Below, one piece after another: positions 33,984-42,845 of a stretch of DNA of 64,000 bases. The notes beneath the pieces are model-generated. The model did no database searches. It was not told where the DNA came from and saw only the letters and a list, made by a program, of their open reading frames with translations. How positions within the stretch are numbered: position 1 is the first letter of the stretch; the number at the start of each line of letters is the position of its first letter. The DNA is taken from positions 1 to 64,000 of the forward strand of contig CAIUWR010000076.1 in NCBI GenBank assembly GCA_903902915.1, in the 5' to 3' direction. The position numbers and the translations under genes were made by a program. Source of the stretch: an uncultured Hyphomicrobiales bacterium (GTDB lineage Bacteria > Pseudomonadota > Alphaproteobacteria > Rhizobiales > Beijerinckiaceae).

Positions 33984-36900
33984 TTAGTGGAAGTTGCGTC
34001 CCTTGGGCATCACAGCCGCCTCCGCCGCCAGCGCAAGGCGCTGCGCGCGGTCGAATTGTTTGGGCCGGTCCTGCGGGTGGCGCAGTTCGTCCGCATGGGC
34101 GAGGTTCGACAATTGCGCACCCTCCTGGCTGAGCAGTCCCAGCATGGGCGTCAGATCCTCGAAGCTTTCCGCCACCACATGGATCACCCCCGCCTCGTTC
34201 TGCACCCGCCCGGTGATGGCGATGAAGCGGCCGCCCAGCACCACGGCGCGGCTCTGTTCGAAGATCTTCGGCCAGACGATGGCGTTGGCGACGCCTGTCT
34301 CGTCCTCCAGCGTGATGAAGATCACCCCATTGGCCGAGCCCGGCCGCTGGCGCACCAGCACGAGGCCCGCCACCGTGGCGGAGCGCAGCCGCCCCAGATC
34401 CTCGCAGCGCGCGATGCGTTTGGCCGCCAGATATTTGCGCAGAAAGGCGACGGGATGCGCTTTCAGGGACAGCGACAGATGGCGGTAATCCTCCACCACC
34501 TGCTCGCCCGGCGGCATGGGCGGGAGGGCGGCGTCGGGCTCGCGCTCGGCGCCTGCGGCGGCGGCGAAGAGGGGCAGATCATCCTTGTCCCCCGCGCGGT
34601 TAAGCCCGCGCACGGCCCATAGCGCATCGCGCCGGTCAAGTCCGAGCGAGCGGAAGGCGTCGGCGCTGGCGAGGCGCTCCAGCGCGGCGGGCGACAGGCC
34701 CGTGCGCAGCCAAAGATCACGCACGGAATCATAGCCGCGCCCGCGCAGCTCCGCGATGCGGCGCATGTCCTCCCGCCGCGCGCCGCTGATCTCGCAAAAG
34801 CCCAGCCGCACCGCGCAGCGCGTGCCGATATCATCAGCCATATCCGCGTGGCGGGGATGCAGGCGCTCAAGCGGCGCGATCTCCAGCGGCTCCAGCGTGC
34901 AGTCCCAGTCGCTATCGTTGATATCGACCGGCCGCACCGCCACCCCATGTTCGCGCGCGTCCCGCACAATCTGCGCTGGCGCGTAAAAGCCCATGGGTTG
35001 CGAATTGAGCAAAGCGCAGGCGAAGACGTCGGGGTAGCGGCATTTCATCCAGGCGGAGGCATAGACCAGCAACGCGAAAGAGGCCGCGTGGCTTTCGGGA
35101 AACCCATAGGTGCCGAAACCCTCGATCTGCTTGAAGCAGCGCTCGGCGAAGTCGCGCGTATAGCCGCGCGCCAACATGCCATCGACCATCTTGGCGAAGA
35201 AAGTGTGGATCGTGCCGACGCGCTTGAAGGTCGCCATGGCCCTGCGCAACTTGTCCGCTTCGCTGGGCGTGAAGCCCGCCGCGACGATGGCGATCTTCAT
35301 CGCCTGTTCCTGAAACAAGGGCACGCCAAGGGTGCGCCCCAGCACCTCTTCCAGCTCCCTTGATGGATAGGTGACGCGCTCGAAGCCTTGCCTGCGCCGC
35401 AGATAGGGATGCACCATGTCGCCCTGAATGGGGCCAGGCCGCACGATGGCGACTTCGATGACGAGATCGTAGAATTCTTTCGGCTTGAGGCGCGGCAGCA
35501 TGGACATTTGCGCGCGGCTTTCGATCTGGAAAACGCCCACCGTATCGGCGCGCTGGATCATGCGATAGGTCGCAGGGTCTTCGGCGGGAATGGTGGCGAG
35601 GGTCAGGCGCGCGCCATAGTGTTTCTCATAGAGATCGAAGCCGCGCCGCAGGGCGCTCAACATGCCAAGCGCAAGAACGTCGATCTTCAGAATGCCCAAG
35701 GCGTCGAGATCGTCCTTGTCCCATTCGATGGTGGTGCGATCCTCCATCGCGGCGTTGGCGATGGGCACCACCTCGTCGAGCCGCGAACGGGTGATGACGA
35801 AGCCGCCCGTATGTTGCGACAGATGGCGCGGGAAACCCGCCAATTCGCGCGAGAGCTGCAACGCCAGCGCCAGCCTGTGCTCGTCAGGATCAAAGCCGAT
35901 CTTGCGTAATTCGTTCAGGTCCACGGTCCCCGACCACCAGCCCGCGATGGTGGCTGACAGCGCGCCGATTTCGCTTTCGCTGAAGCCGAAGACCTTGGCG
36001 ACCTCGCGCGTGGAGGAGCGCGCGCGATAGGTGATGACGGTGGCGGTGAGGCCTGCGCGCTCGCGGCCATAGCGCGCATAGATATATTGCATCACCTCTT
36101 CGCGCCGCTCATGTTCGAAATCGACATCAATGTCGGGCGGTTCGCGCCGCTCCGCCGAGATGAACCGCTCGAACAAAAGCGCATGTTTCGTCGGATCGAC
36201 TTCAGTGATCCCCAGACAAAAACAGATGGTGGAATTGGCCGCCGAGCCGCGCCCCTGACACAGAATGCCGCGCTCCCGCGCAAAGCGCACGATGTCATGC
36301 ACGGTTAGAAAATAGGCGGCGTAGCCAAGCTGCGCGACGATGGCGAGTTCGTGCTTGATGGCGGCTTCCACATGGGGCGGCGGCCCGACGGGATAACGCT
36401 GGCGCGCGCCCTCCCATGAGAAGGCTTCCAGCGCCTCTTGCTGGCTGGCGAAGCCCTCGCGCAATTCGTCGGGATAATCGTGGCGCAATTCGTCGAGGCT
36501 GAAGGTGAGCCCTTTTGCGAAAAGCAGGGTCTGCGCGACGGCCTGCGGCGCCTCCTCGAAGATACGCGCCATTTCGCCGGGCGTCTTGAGATGGCGCTCG
36601 GCGTTGACATGCAGCAAGCGCCCGGCCTCCTCGATGGTGACGCCCTCGCGGATGCAGATCGCCACATCGGCCAGCGCGCGGCGCTGCGGGCTGTGCATCA
36701 TCACATCATTGGTGGCGAGCAGCGGCAGGCGCAACTCTTTCGACAAAGCAACGCGCGCGGCCAGATCGCGGCGTATATGCACGCCATAAAGCATGCTCGC
36801 CGCCAGCCACACGCGCCCCGGCGCAGCGCGGGCCAGCGCCAGAATGCGCGTGGAAGCCTCCGCCGCGTCGATGGTCTGCGGCGCCTCATGACTCGTTTGC

Positions 36901-37292
36901 GCCATGACGGCGAAGCGCAGGCCTTCGCAGAAGTCGAGCACGTCTTCGAAGCGCAGCAGGCAGGAGCCCTTTTGCGCGCGCAGATTGCCGCGCGTCAGCA
37001 ACCGCGTCAGCCGTCCCCAGGCCGCGCGGTCCTGTGGATAGGCGAGCATGTCGGGCGTGCCGTCGCAGAGCACCAGCCGCGCGCCGCAGAAAAAGCGGAA
37101 GTGCTTCGCCTGTTCGCGGTTCTCGCGCAGATAGACATGCGCCCGCACCACGCCCGCCACCGAATTGCGGTCGGCGAGGCCGACGCCGTCCAGCCCCAGC
37201 GCGATGGCCTGCGCCATCAGCTCCTCGGGATGGGACGCGCCGCGCAGGAAGGTGAAATTGCTGGCGAGGCCGAATTCGACGAAGCCCGTCAT
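33984..37292 (-). CDS. dnaE2: Error-prone DNA polymerase DnaE2 (ImuC)
   Basis: 1102 residues from the ATG at 37292; the N-terminus FVEFGLASNFTFLRGASHPEEL is the conserved DnaE2 start. An N-terminal PHP domain is followed by the C-family polymerase core, with the catalytic acidic cluster in PDIDVDFEHERREEV (about 388-402). Tandem HhH motifs and an OB-fold (VAGLVLVRQRPGSANGVIFITLEDETG, about 965-995) complete it. It synthesises across damaged DNA together with ImuA and ImuB. It starts four bases after the imuB stop, in one SOS-controlled operon. Length and domains are normal. Confidence 0.95.
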   Translation of the reverse strand: MTGFVEFGLASNFTFLRGASHPEELMAQAIALGLDGVGLADRNSVAGVVRAHVYLRENREQAKHFRFFCGARLVLCDGTPDMLAYPQDRAAWGRLTRLLTRGNLRAQKGSCLLRFEDVLDFCEGLRFAVMAQTSHEAPQTIDAAEASTRILALARAAPGRVWLAASMLYGVHIRRDLAARVALSKELRLPLLATNDVMMHSPQRRALADVAICIREGVTIEEAGRLLHVNAERHLKTPGEMARIFEEAPQAVAQTLLFAKGLTFSLDELRHDYPDELREGFASQQEALEAFSWEGARQRYPVGPPPHVEAAIKHELAIVAQLGYAAYFLTVHDIVRFARERGILCQGRGSAANSTICFCLGITEVDPTKHALLFERFISAERREPPDIDVDFEHERREEVMQYIYARYGRERAGLTATVITYRARSSTREVAKVFGFSESEIGALSATIAGWWSGTVDLNELRKIGFDPDEHRLALALQLSRELAGFPRHLSQHTGGFVITRSRLDEVVPIANAAMEDRTTIEWDKDDLDALGILKIDVLALGMLSALRRGFDLYEKHYGARLTLATIPAEDPATYRMIQRADTVGVFQIESRAQMSMLPRLKPKEFYDLVIEVAIVRPGPIQGDMVHPYLRRRQGFERVTYPSRELEEVLGRTLGVPLFQEQAMKIAIVAAGFTPSEADKLRRAMATFKRVGTIHTFFAKMVDGMLARGYTRDFAERCFKQIEGFGTYGFPESHAASFALLVYASAWMKCRYPDVFACALLNSQPMGFYAPAQIVRDAREHGVAVRPVDINDSDWDCTLEPLEIAPLERLHPRHADMADDIGTRCAVRLGFCEISGARREDMRRIAELRGRGYDSVRDLWLRTGLSPAALERLASADAFRSLGLDRRDALWAVRGLNRAGDKDDLPLFAAAAGAEREPDAALPPMPPGEQVVEDYRHLSLSLKAHPVAFLRKYLAAKRIARCEDLGRLRSATVAGLVLVRQRPGSANGVIFITLEDETGVANAIVWPKIFEQSRAVVLGGRFIAITGRVQNEAGVIHVVAESFEDLTPMLGLLSQEGAQLSNLAHADELRHPQDRPKQFDRAQRLALAAEAAVMPKGRNFH

Positions 37293-37296
37293 GACG

Positions 37297-38739
37297 TCAC
37301 GCGAAAAGCCCTTGCATGAACCAGCGCGGACGCGGCGCTTCAATGCCGTAAAGCCCTTCGCGATACATCCAGAAGCGGCGGCCCTCGCGATCCTCCACGC
37401 GGAAATAATCGCGGGTGAGAGCATGCGCCTCCTGCCGCCACCATTGGGAGGACATGCGCTCCGGCCCCTCGATGGCCGCGACCTCGTGCATCACGCGCCG
37501 CCAGCGAAAGCGCAGCGGCGGCCCATCGGGCACTTCGGCCATGGTCTCCACCAATTCGGGACGCTCGAACATGCGGATGGGGCGCGGCAATGGCGGTTGC
37601 GCATCCCATGGCGCATGGCCGGCCCCGCGCATCTGCGCCGCAGGCTGGGCGCTGACGGCGAACTCGGGGAGATGCGCGTCTTGCGGAACAAGGCGCATCA
37701 CCTGCCGTAGGCCAAGCCGCGCCCCCAGCCGGTCGATCAGATCGGCCATTTCATCATCCACCGCGAAGCTTGCGCCATTGGCCACCGCGCGGCGTTTGGC
37801 GGGCATGGGCGCGGGGGAGAGATCGACGAGGGGCGCGAAATCCTGCCGCCCGAGGGCCTCCTGCCGAGCGCCCAGGGTCTCGACCTCCAACGCGGCGAGC
37901 CGCATCAGATCAAAGCCATAGCCGCTGTCGAGCGGGTCTTCGTCGCGCGCCTCGCCAGCGGCCTTGATGCGCTCGCGGAACAGGCGGCTGATGGCGTCGG
38001 CGTCGCGCAAGGGGCGGCTGGAGGCGGCGGAAATGCGGCGCACGGCGCCATCGGTGCGGAACAGGGTCGCCTCCAACTGGCGCGCCCCCTCGCCGTGCCG
38101 TTCGAGCAAGCGGGTCAGATCCCCCGCCAGCATTGCGAGCACGCCCTCCACATCCTCACGCCTTGAGATGGGATCGGCGAAGCGCCGCTCCACCAGATAG
38201 ACCGGCGCCTCGAACCGTGGTGTGATGGGGCTGCGCGCGCGGCCCATGAGCCCATCGAGCCGAGCATGGACCTGCTCGCCAAACCGCGCGGCGATGGGCG
38301 CGCGCGGGCGCAGAATGAGATCGTCGATACGCTTCAGCCCGGCTTGCGAGAGCGCATAGGCGGTCTTGGGATCAAGGCGCAGGGCCTCGACCGGCATGGC
38401 GCCCAGCAGACGCCGCAGACCCTTCTCGTCCGCGCCTTCGGGGATCGCCCGCGCGGTTCCATAGCGCGCCAGCGCCCAGGCGGCCTCGGGCGTGTCGGCC
38501 AGCGCTGCGTTGGCCTCATAGCCGAGCTTGGCCAGCCGCGTTTCGATCTCCTTGGCCAACGCCGCCTCGCCACCAAACAGATGCGCCGCGCCCGCGATGT
38601 CCAGCATCGCGCCGTCGGGTGCGTCGGGTGCGGCCAGCGGGGTGAAGCGCCTGCACCAGTCGGCGAGGCGGATGGGGCTGAGAATGGGCGCGTCAGGCGA
38701 GCTTTTGCCGCCGATCCGCACCGAGAGATAGCGGGTCAC
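37297..38739 (-). CDS. imuB: ImuB, Y-family polymerase-like mutagenesis protein, N-terminally shortened
   Basis: 480 residues. From LADWCRRFTPLAAPDAPDGAMLDIAGAAHLFGGEAAL (about 25-61) onward the match to ImuB is continuous, including HhH and little-finger regions and a C-terminus ending WFMQGLFA. ImuB is catalytically inactive as a polymerase and acts as the hub that binds DnaE2, ImuA and the sliding clamp. Family members usually have about 60-70 residues between the opening RYLSV strand and the ADWC segment. Here only some 18 residues (including GGKSSPDAPILSP) connect them, so the first palm segment is missing. The gene overlaps imuA by 47 bp. Confidence 0.88.
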   Translation of the reverse strand: MTRYLSVRIGGKSSPDAPILSPIRLADWCRRFTPLAAPDAPDGAMLDIAGAAHLFGGEAALAKEIETRLAKLGYEANAALADTPEAAWALARYGTARAIPEGADEKGLRRLLGAMPVEALRLDPKTAYALSQAGLKRIDDLILRPRAPIAARFGEQVHARLDGLMGRARSPITPRFEAPVYLVERRFADPISRREDVEGVLAMLAGDLTRLLERHGEGARQLEATLFRTDGAVRRISAASSRPLRDADAISRLFRERIKAAGEARDEDPLDSGYGFDLMRLAALEVETLGARQEALGRQDFAPLVDLSPAPMPAKRRAVANGASFAVDDEMADLIDRLGARLGLRQVMRLVPQDAHLPEFAVSAQPAAQMRGAGHAPWDAQPPLPRPIRMFERPELVETMAEVPDGPPLRFRWRRVMHEVAAIEGPERMSSQWWRQEAHALTRDYFRVEDREGRRFWMYREGLYGIEAPRPRWFMQGLFA

Positions 38740-39457
38740 CGGAGGGTCCTTTCAGTTGCGGGGCGTCTCGACCCCAGATCATTTCGCGGCGCCGTTCCAT
38801 GTCGGGGCGCCCGTGCTGGCCCTCGGCGGCGCGCATTTTCAAAACGCGCACGCCCCAGGCCGGATGGGTGGGAATGGGCCGTCGGCCGCCAGCAGAAGCC
38901 AGCCCCGGCCCCGGCAGGCTCGACACTTCGAACCGGGTTTCGGAAGCGGTGGAGAGCGCTGGCGCCGGCTTGCCATGCAGCAGGATTGCCTCGCTGCGCC
39001 CGGCGCGGGCGGCCAGCGTCAGGCGGCGGGTGGCGGTAAGGTCGAAATGGCGGGCGCCATCGCGCAGCTCGCCCACGGCGGCGGCGCAGGCCCGCGATTT
39101 CAACGCTTCCTCCAGCGCCCACAGGGCCTGTTGCGGCCCCGCGACCCGCACCAGCACGAAACGCTCCATGGGCAGGCCATGGTGATGCAGCCCCGGCCCA
39201 TAGGGCGCCCCCGTCTCGTGAAAGGCGAAATCCTCCACCACCCAGAGGATCAACCCCGGCCGCGCCGCCGCCGCGATGGCCAGCGAGAGAGCGAAGCCAC
39301 AAGCCGCCGCCCCATCGCCGGGGGTGGCGGGCACAATTTCGCATACGCGCCCACGCGCGACGCTCAAGGCGAGCGCCCCCGCCGGGTTCTGCGCCTCGAT
39401 CCGCGCGATGGCCGCGCGCAAAAAGCCGATCCGTTCCGAACTGCCGCCCTGCGACAT
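38693..39457 (-). CDS. imuA: ImuA, RecA-like SOS mutagenesis protein
   Basis: 254 residues from the ATG at 39457; an earlier in-frame ATG would put the LexA box inside the gene. The RecA-like core reads GDGAAACGFALSLAIAAAA then LILWVVEDFAFHETGAPYGPGL, and WALEEALKSRACAAAVGEL is a conserved ImuA segment. HPAWGVRVLKMRAA lies near the C-terminus. The Walker A loop is degenerate, as usual in ImuA. The protein supports DnaE2-dependent mutagenesis with ImuB. It heads imuA-imuB-dnaE2 and sits 21 bp behind a LexA box. Confidence 0.9.
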   Translation of the reverse strand: MSQGGSSERIGFLRAAIARIEAQNPAGALALSVARGRVCEIVPATPGDGAAACGFALSLAIAAAARPGLILWVVEDFAFHETGAPYGPGLHHHGLPMERFVLVRVAGPQQALWALEEALKSRACAAAVGELRDGARHFDLTATRRLTLAARAGRSEAILLHGKPAPALSTASETRFEVSSLPGPGLASAGGRRPIPTHPAWGVRVLKMRAAEGQHGRPDMERRREMIWGRDAPQLKGPSGDPLSLGADRRQKLA

Positions 39458-39477
39458 CGGTCTGTTACTCCAAAGGT

Positions 39478-39492
39478 GTTCTACATTTGTTC
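39478..39492 (-). promoter_or_regulatory. LexA (SOS) box of the imuA-imuB-dnaE2 operon
   Basis: GTTC-TACATTT-GTTC on the plus strand is the direct-repeat GTTC-N7-GTTC operator used by alphaproteobacterial LexA (GAAC-N7-GAAC in the direction of transcription). It lies 21 bases before the imuA ATG, so LexA would cover the promoter and DNA damage would induce the cassette. Confidence 0.88.
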
Positions 39493-39666
39493 TTATTAAT
39501 CTCCAATTGATGAAGAGAGTCAACCCGCCATGCCGCGCTCCATATTTTTTCGCCGGTCTGGTCAATATGCATGCGGACGGTCATATCGCCCAAAAAAGCC
39601 AAGCTTTAGTTTCAGTCACGGCGACTAACCACACCAGCAGAGTTCAGCCTGTCGCGGGAGGTCGAT

Positions 39667-40602
39667 CTAGCCAGCGTCCGCCTTGACGGCGCCAGGAACA
39701 AGCGCCCGCCGGACGACATCACGCAGCCAGATTTGCGCTGTGTCGAATTCTGCGCGTGGATGCCAAACCTGCAAAAAAACCAGTTCAGGCACGGGGAATG
39801 GAACCGGCACCGGCATGACGACCAAATTGCTTGCGGAACGGAAAACGTCGATCAGCTTGCGCCGCGAATGCGCCACGAGGTCGGTGCCCGAAATCAGCGA
39901 GGGAATCGCCAGATAATGCGGCACGCTCGCCACGATCCGCCGCGTCATGCCCATGGCGCTGAGAATGTCGTCGAGCTGGATGCCCGAATCGCTGCTCGGC
40001 GCGACAGTTACATGCGGACAGTTGAGGAAAGCCTGCAGCGTCAGCTTGCCGTTTCTCAGGCGCGGGTTCGCGCGATCGGCGATGCAGACCAGCTTGTCAC
40101 GATACAATTCCTCACTGCGCAACCCTTCCGGCAAGGTCGGAAAAACACCAAGCACAAGATCCGCCTTGTCCTCCAGCAGCAGGCGACACGAATGCACAGG
40201 CCCGCCGGTCTCAACCAGCACGTCGACATTGGGCGCCTCGCGTCGCACCAGCCGCACGATGCTCGGCAAGCCCTCGACGGTCATCGCATCGCTCATCGCC
40301 AGACGAAAGACGCGCTGCGACCGAACAGGATCGAATGCGCGCGCCGAAGACAGCAGCGCCTCGATTTCCCCCATGGCGCGCTTGAGCGGCTCGCGCAACG
40401 CCTGCGCGCAGGCCGTTGCGCGCATCACTGCGCCATCGCGAACCAGCAGGGGATCGCCGAAAATTTCGCGCAGCCGCTTCAGCGCATGGCTGACCGCCGA
40501 CTGCGTGACGTTGAGGCGCTGCGCAGATTTCGACACGCTTTCGGTGCGTAGCAAAGCGTCGAGCGCCTTCAGCAAATTAAGGTCGAGCGTAGCTATGTTC
40601 AA
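39667..40602 (-). CDS. LysR-family regulator (NodD/SyrM-like subgroup)
   Basis: 311 residues from a TTG at 40602, chosen because GGAG sits 7-10 bases upstream and the frame then begins NIATLDLNLLKALDALL, the subgroup's standard start. The HTH is at about 8-65 (TESVSKSAQRLNVTQSAVSHALKRL). The effector domain includes VFRLAMSDAMTVEGLPSIV and ADLVLGVFP, as in NodD/PcpR-like regulators. It is divergent from the DHDPS-like/amidohydrolase/MFS operon. A perfect dyad overlaps its own ribosome-binding region, suggesting autorepression. The inducer is unknown, probably an aromatic or carboxylated substrate of that operon. Confidence 0.9.
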   Translation of the reverse strand: MNIATLDLNLLKALDALLRTESVSKSAQRLNVTQSAVSHALKRLREIFGDPLLVRDGAVMRATACAQALREPLKRAMGEIEALLSSARAFDPVRSQRVFRLAMSDAMTVEGLPSIVRLVRREAPNVDVLVETGGPVHSCRLLLEDKADLVLGVFPTLPEGLRSEELYRDKLVCIADRANPRLRNGKLTLQAFLNCPHVTVAPSSDSGIQLDDILSAMGMTRRIVASVPHYLAIPSLISGTDLVAHSRRKLIDVFRSASNLVVMPVPVPFPVPELVFLQVWHPRAEFDTAQIWLRDVVRRALVPGAVKADAG

Positions 40603-40611
40603 GGCTCTGCT

Positions 40612-40630
40612 CCATGAATGAAATTCATGG
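40612..40630. promoter_or_regulatory. Perfect palindrome in the LysR/catabolic-operon divergent promoter
   Basis: CCATGAAT-GAA-ATTCATGG has eight-base arms and contains a LysR-type T-N11-A core. It overlaps the Shine-Dalgarno of the leftward lysR gene and lies 78 bases before the rightward operon, as expected for a LysR recognition site. Confidence 0.65.
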
Positions 40631-40707
40631 CTATATGATAAATTAGAGCCTTGCAATCATAGTCTCGGCGCCCCGATACTAGACATGAAAAATCAGGGAG
40701 CAAATGC

Positions 40708-41694
40708 ATGAAGACCGTCGGGCACCGCCGCTATGTCGCGGCTCTCCTTCCCATGAATAGCGACATGACCATCGACGAGCAGGCCTATCGCCGCTTCATC
40801 CGGCATTTTGTGGACGACAAGGAATTCGTCAAAGAGGGCGGGCTTTGCGTCAATCCGGAAGCCGCCGAAATCTTCTATCTGACGCGCGCGGAAAAACGCC
40901 GCGTGCTCGAAATCTCGATGGAAGAGGCCTACGGCAAACTGCCGATCATCGCGGGCACATGGGCGATCACCACCGCCGAAACTGTCGAAACCGCCAAGGA
41001 CTGCAAGGCGCTCGGCGTCGATGGCATTTTCGTGACGCCGCCTGGTGGCGCGCAGGACGTCACCTCCTGCTGGGACGCCGACACCTATCCGGAAATCTGG
41101 ATGGACCAGATCAAGGCGCAGGACCGCGCGGTCGACCTGCCGATCGTCACGCATCCGGTCGGCGGCGCCAAGCCGCCCTTCTATCCAGGCTTGCCGCTCA
41201 ACGCGACGCTGCGCATCTGCAAGGAAATCCCGAACATCGTCGGCTGGAAGATGACTTACACCTACGAGGGATTCCGGCTGATCGCCAAGGGCCTGCGCGG
41301 CCTCGACCGCGACGTGGCGGTGATGGGCGCGCTCGCTTCTCGCTTCCATGAATACCGCCTCACGAACATGTTCGACGGCACCTTGTCAGGCTTCTGGAAT
41401 TTCGCGAAGGAGCCGATGCTCGCCCATCTCGACGCATGGGACCGCCGCGACGTCGAGGCCGCCTGCAAGATATGGGACAGCGGCCTCGCCGACCTTCATG
41501 AATATGTGGCCGACATGGGTCGCCTGCACATTCGCTACAAGACGGCGACCTGGCTGCGGGGCCTGATTCCCAATCCGTTCATGCGGCCGCCAATGCCCAA
41601 GCCCATGCAGATAGAAATCGACACGATGTATCGCTTGCTGAAGCGTCTCGACCTCAGTTTGATCGACGAGAAGGACACGAAACTCGACCTTTGA
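40708..41694 (+). CDS. Dihydrodipicolinate synthase/N-acetylneuraminate lyase family aldolase
   Basis: 328 residues of TIM-barrel type. Lys181 in IVGWKMTYTYEGF is the Schiff-base lysine of the family. The usual GTTGE loop reads CVNPEAAEIF (47-56), and the Tyr-containing YNxP segment is IVTHPVGGA (146-154), so the proton-relay Tyr is absent. This is therefore not lysine-pathway DapA but a catabolic aldolase or hydratase acting on a pyruvate-derived compound. GGGAG precedes the start. It leads a tightly packed operon with two ACMSD-type amidohydrolases and an MFS permease, opposite a LysR gene. Confidence 0.82.
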   Translation: MKTVGHRRYVAALLPMNSDMTIDEQAYRRFIRHFVDDKEFVKEGGLCVNPEAAEIFYLTRAEKRRVLEISMEEAYGKLPIIAGTWAITTAETVETAKDCKALGVDGIFVTPPGGAQDVTSCWDADTYPEIWMDQIKAQDRAVDLPIVTHPVGGAKPPFYPGLPLNATLRICKEIPNIVGWKMTYTYEGFRLIAKGLRGLDRDVAVMGALASRFHEYRLTNMFDGTLSGFWNFAKEPMLAHLDAWDRRDVEAACKIWDSGLADLHEYVADMGRLHIRYKTATWLRGLIPNPFMRPPMPKPMQIEIDTMYRLLKRLDLSLIDEKDTKLDL

Positions 41695-41762
41695 GCCGCG
41701 CGCGGCGCGAGGACCTCACGACCGGCGCAAACGTTGGCGTGACACGTACAAGGGAGGTGACA

Positions 41763-42845
41763 ATGGCGTCGCTCGACAACACATGCCGCCTGTCCGGTTG
41801 CGCTTGCCATCCTTCGCGTCGGGGCTTCATCGCCCTGGCGGCGAGCGCGATGGCGGCCGGAGCCGGCGCAGGCGCTGCGCAGGCGGAAGCGTCCTCACAA
41901 AACGCCCCGACGCGCATCGATGTCCATCACCACATCCTGCCACCGCAATATGTGGCGGTGGCGCGCGACCGACTGCTCTCCTTCGCGCCGAATTATGCTT
42001 CGGTGCTGAACTGGACCCCTGCGCAATCTATAGAGCAGATGGACCGTTTTGGCGTCCGCACGGCGATGACCTCGCTCTCCAATCCCGGCACATGGTTCGG
42101 AAAGGCGGACGAGGCGCGCGCGCTGGCGCGCATGTCGAACGAATATGCCGCGCAGATGGCGCGCGACTATCCGGGTCGCTTCGGCGTGCTGGCGGCGCTG
42201 TCCCTCCCCGATGTCGAGGGTAGCCTCGCCGAGATCGCCTACGCCTATGACGTGCTCAAGGCGGATGGCGTCGCGATGTTGACTAGCTATGGCGACAAAT
42301 GGCCAGGCGACGAGGCCTTCGCGCCCGTCTTCGAGGAGCTCAACCGCCGCGGCGCGACGGTCTATTTTCATCCGACCGCCGCCGATTGCTGTTCGGCGCT
42401 CATCAAAGACGTTCCGGCGCCGGCGGTCGAATATATGTTCGACACGACGCGGGCGATCACCAGCCTTCTGTTCAGCGGCGCGCTGTCGCGTTGGCGGAAC
42501 ATGAATTTCATCTTCTCGCACGCGGGCGGCGCCACCGCCCCCATCGTTGAGCGCATCATCCGCCTCGCCTCCATCGACAAGGCTGTCCTCGCCCGCATGC
42601 CCGAGGGGCCCGCCGCCGATCTCAAGCGGCTCTATTTCGACACCGCGACATCGACCAGCCCGGAGAATCTCGGCGCGATCATGAAATTGTCGGGGCCGGA
42701 CAAAATCCTGCTCGGCACCGACTATCCGTTCCTTCCCATGCAGGCGACCTTGCCGGGGCTCGCGAAGATGGGCTTCGACGCACAGACGATGCAGGCCATC
42801 GAGCGCGAAAATGCACTGAGGCTATTTCCGAGGCTGCGCAAATGA
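41763..42845 (+). CDS. Tat-exported amidohydrolase (ACMSD/6-methylsalicylate decarboxylase-like)
   Basis: 360 residues from the ATG at 41763, with GGGAGG upstream. SRRGFIALAASAMAAGAGAG (about 19-38) is a twin-arginine signal peptide, unusual for this family. The mature enzyme opens with IDVHHHILPPQY, holding the HxH metal ligands, and closes with KILLGTDYPFLP, carrying the conserved Asp. Other landmarks are YFHPTAADCC and FIFSHAGG, where His residues complete the site. Members decarboxylate or hydrolyse aromatic or semialdehyde carboxylates. It overlaps the next amidohydrolase by ATGA. A periplasmic location would put one catalytic step before uptake. Confidence 0.82.
   Translation: MASLDNTCRLSGCACHPSRRGFIALAASAMAAGAGAGAAQAEASSQNAPTRIDVHHHILPPQYVAVARDRLLSFAPNYASVLNWTPAQSIEQMDRFGVRTAMTSLSNPGTWFGKADEARALARMSNEYAAQMARDYPGRFGVLAALSLPDVEGSLAEIAYAYDVLKADGVAMLTSYGDKWPGDEAFAPVFEELNRRGATVYFHPTAADCCSALIKDVPAPAVEYMFDTTRAITSLLFSGALSRWRNMNFIFSHAGGATAPIVERIIRLASIDKAVLARMPEGPAADLKRLYFDTATSTSPENLGAIMKLSGPDKILLGTDYPFLPMQATLPGLAKMGFDAQTMQAIERENALRLFPRLRK

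Noticed and set aside
33867-34622. 251-codon plus-strand frame at the dnaE2 3' end
   Set aside because: Antisense to the OB-fold part of dnaE2; high-GC third-position shadow.
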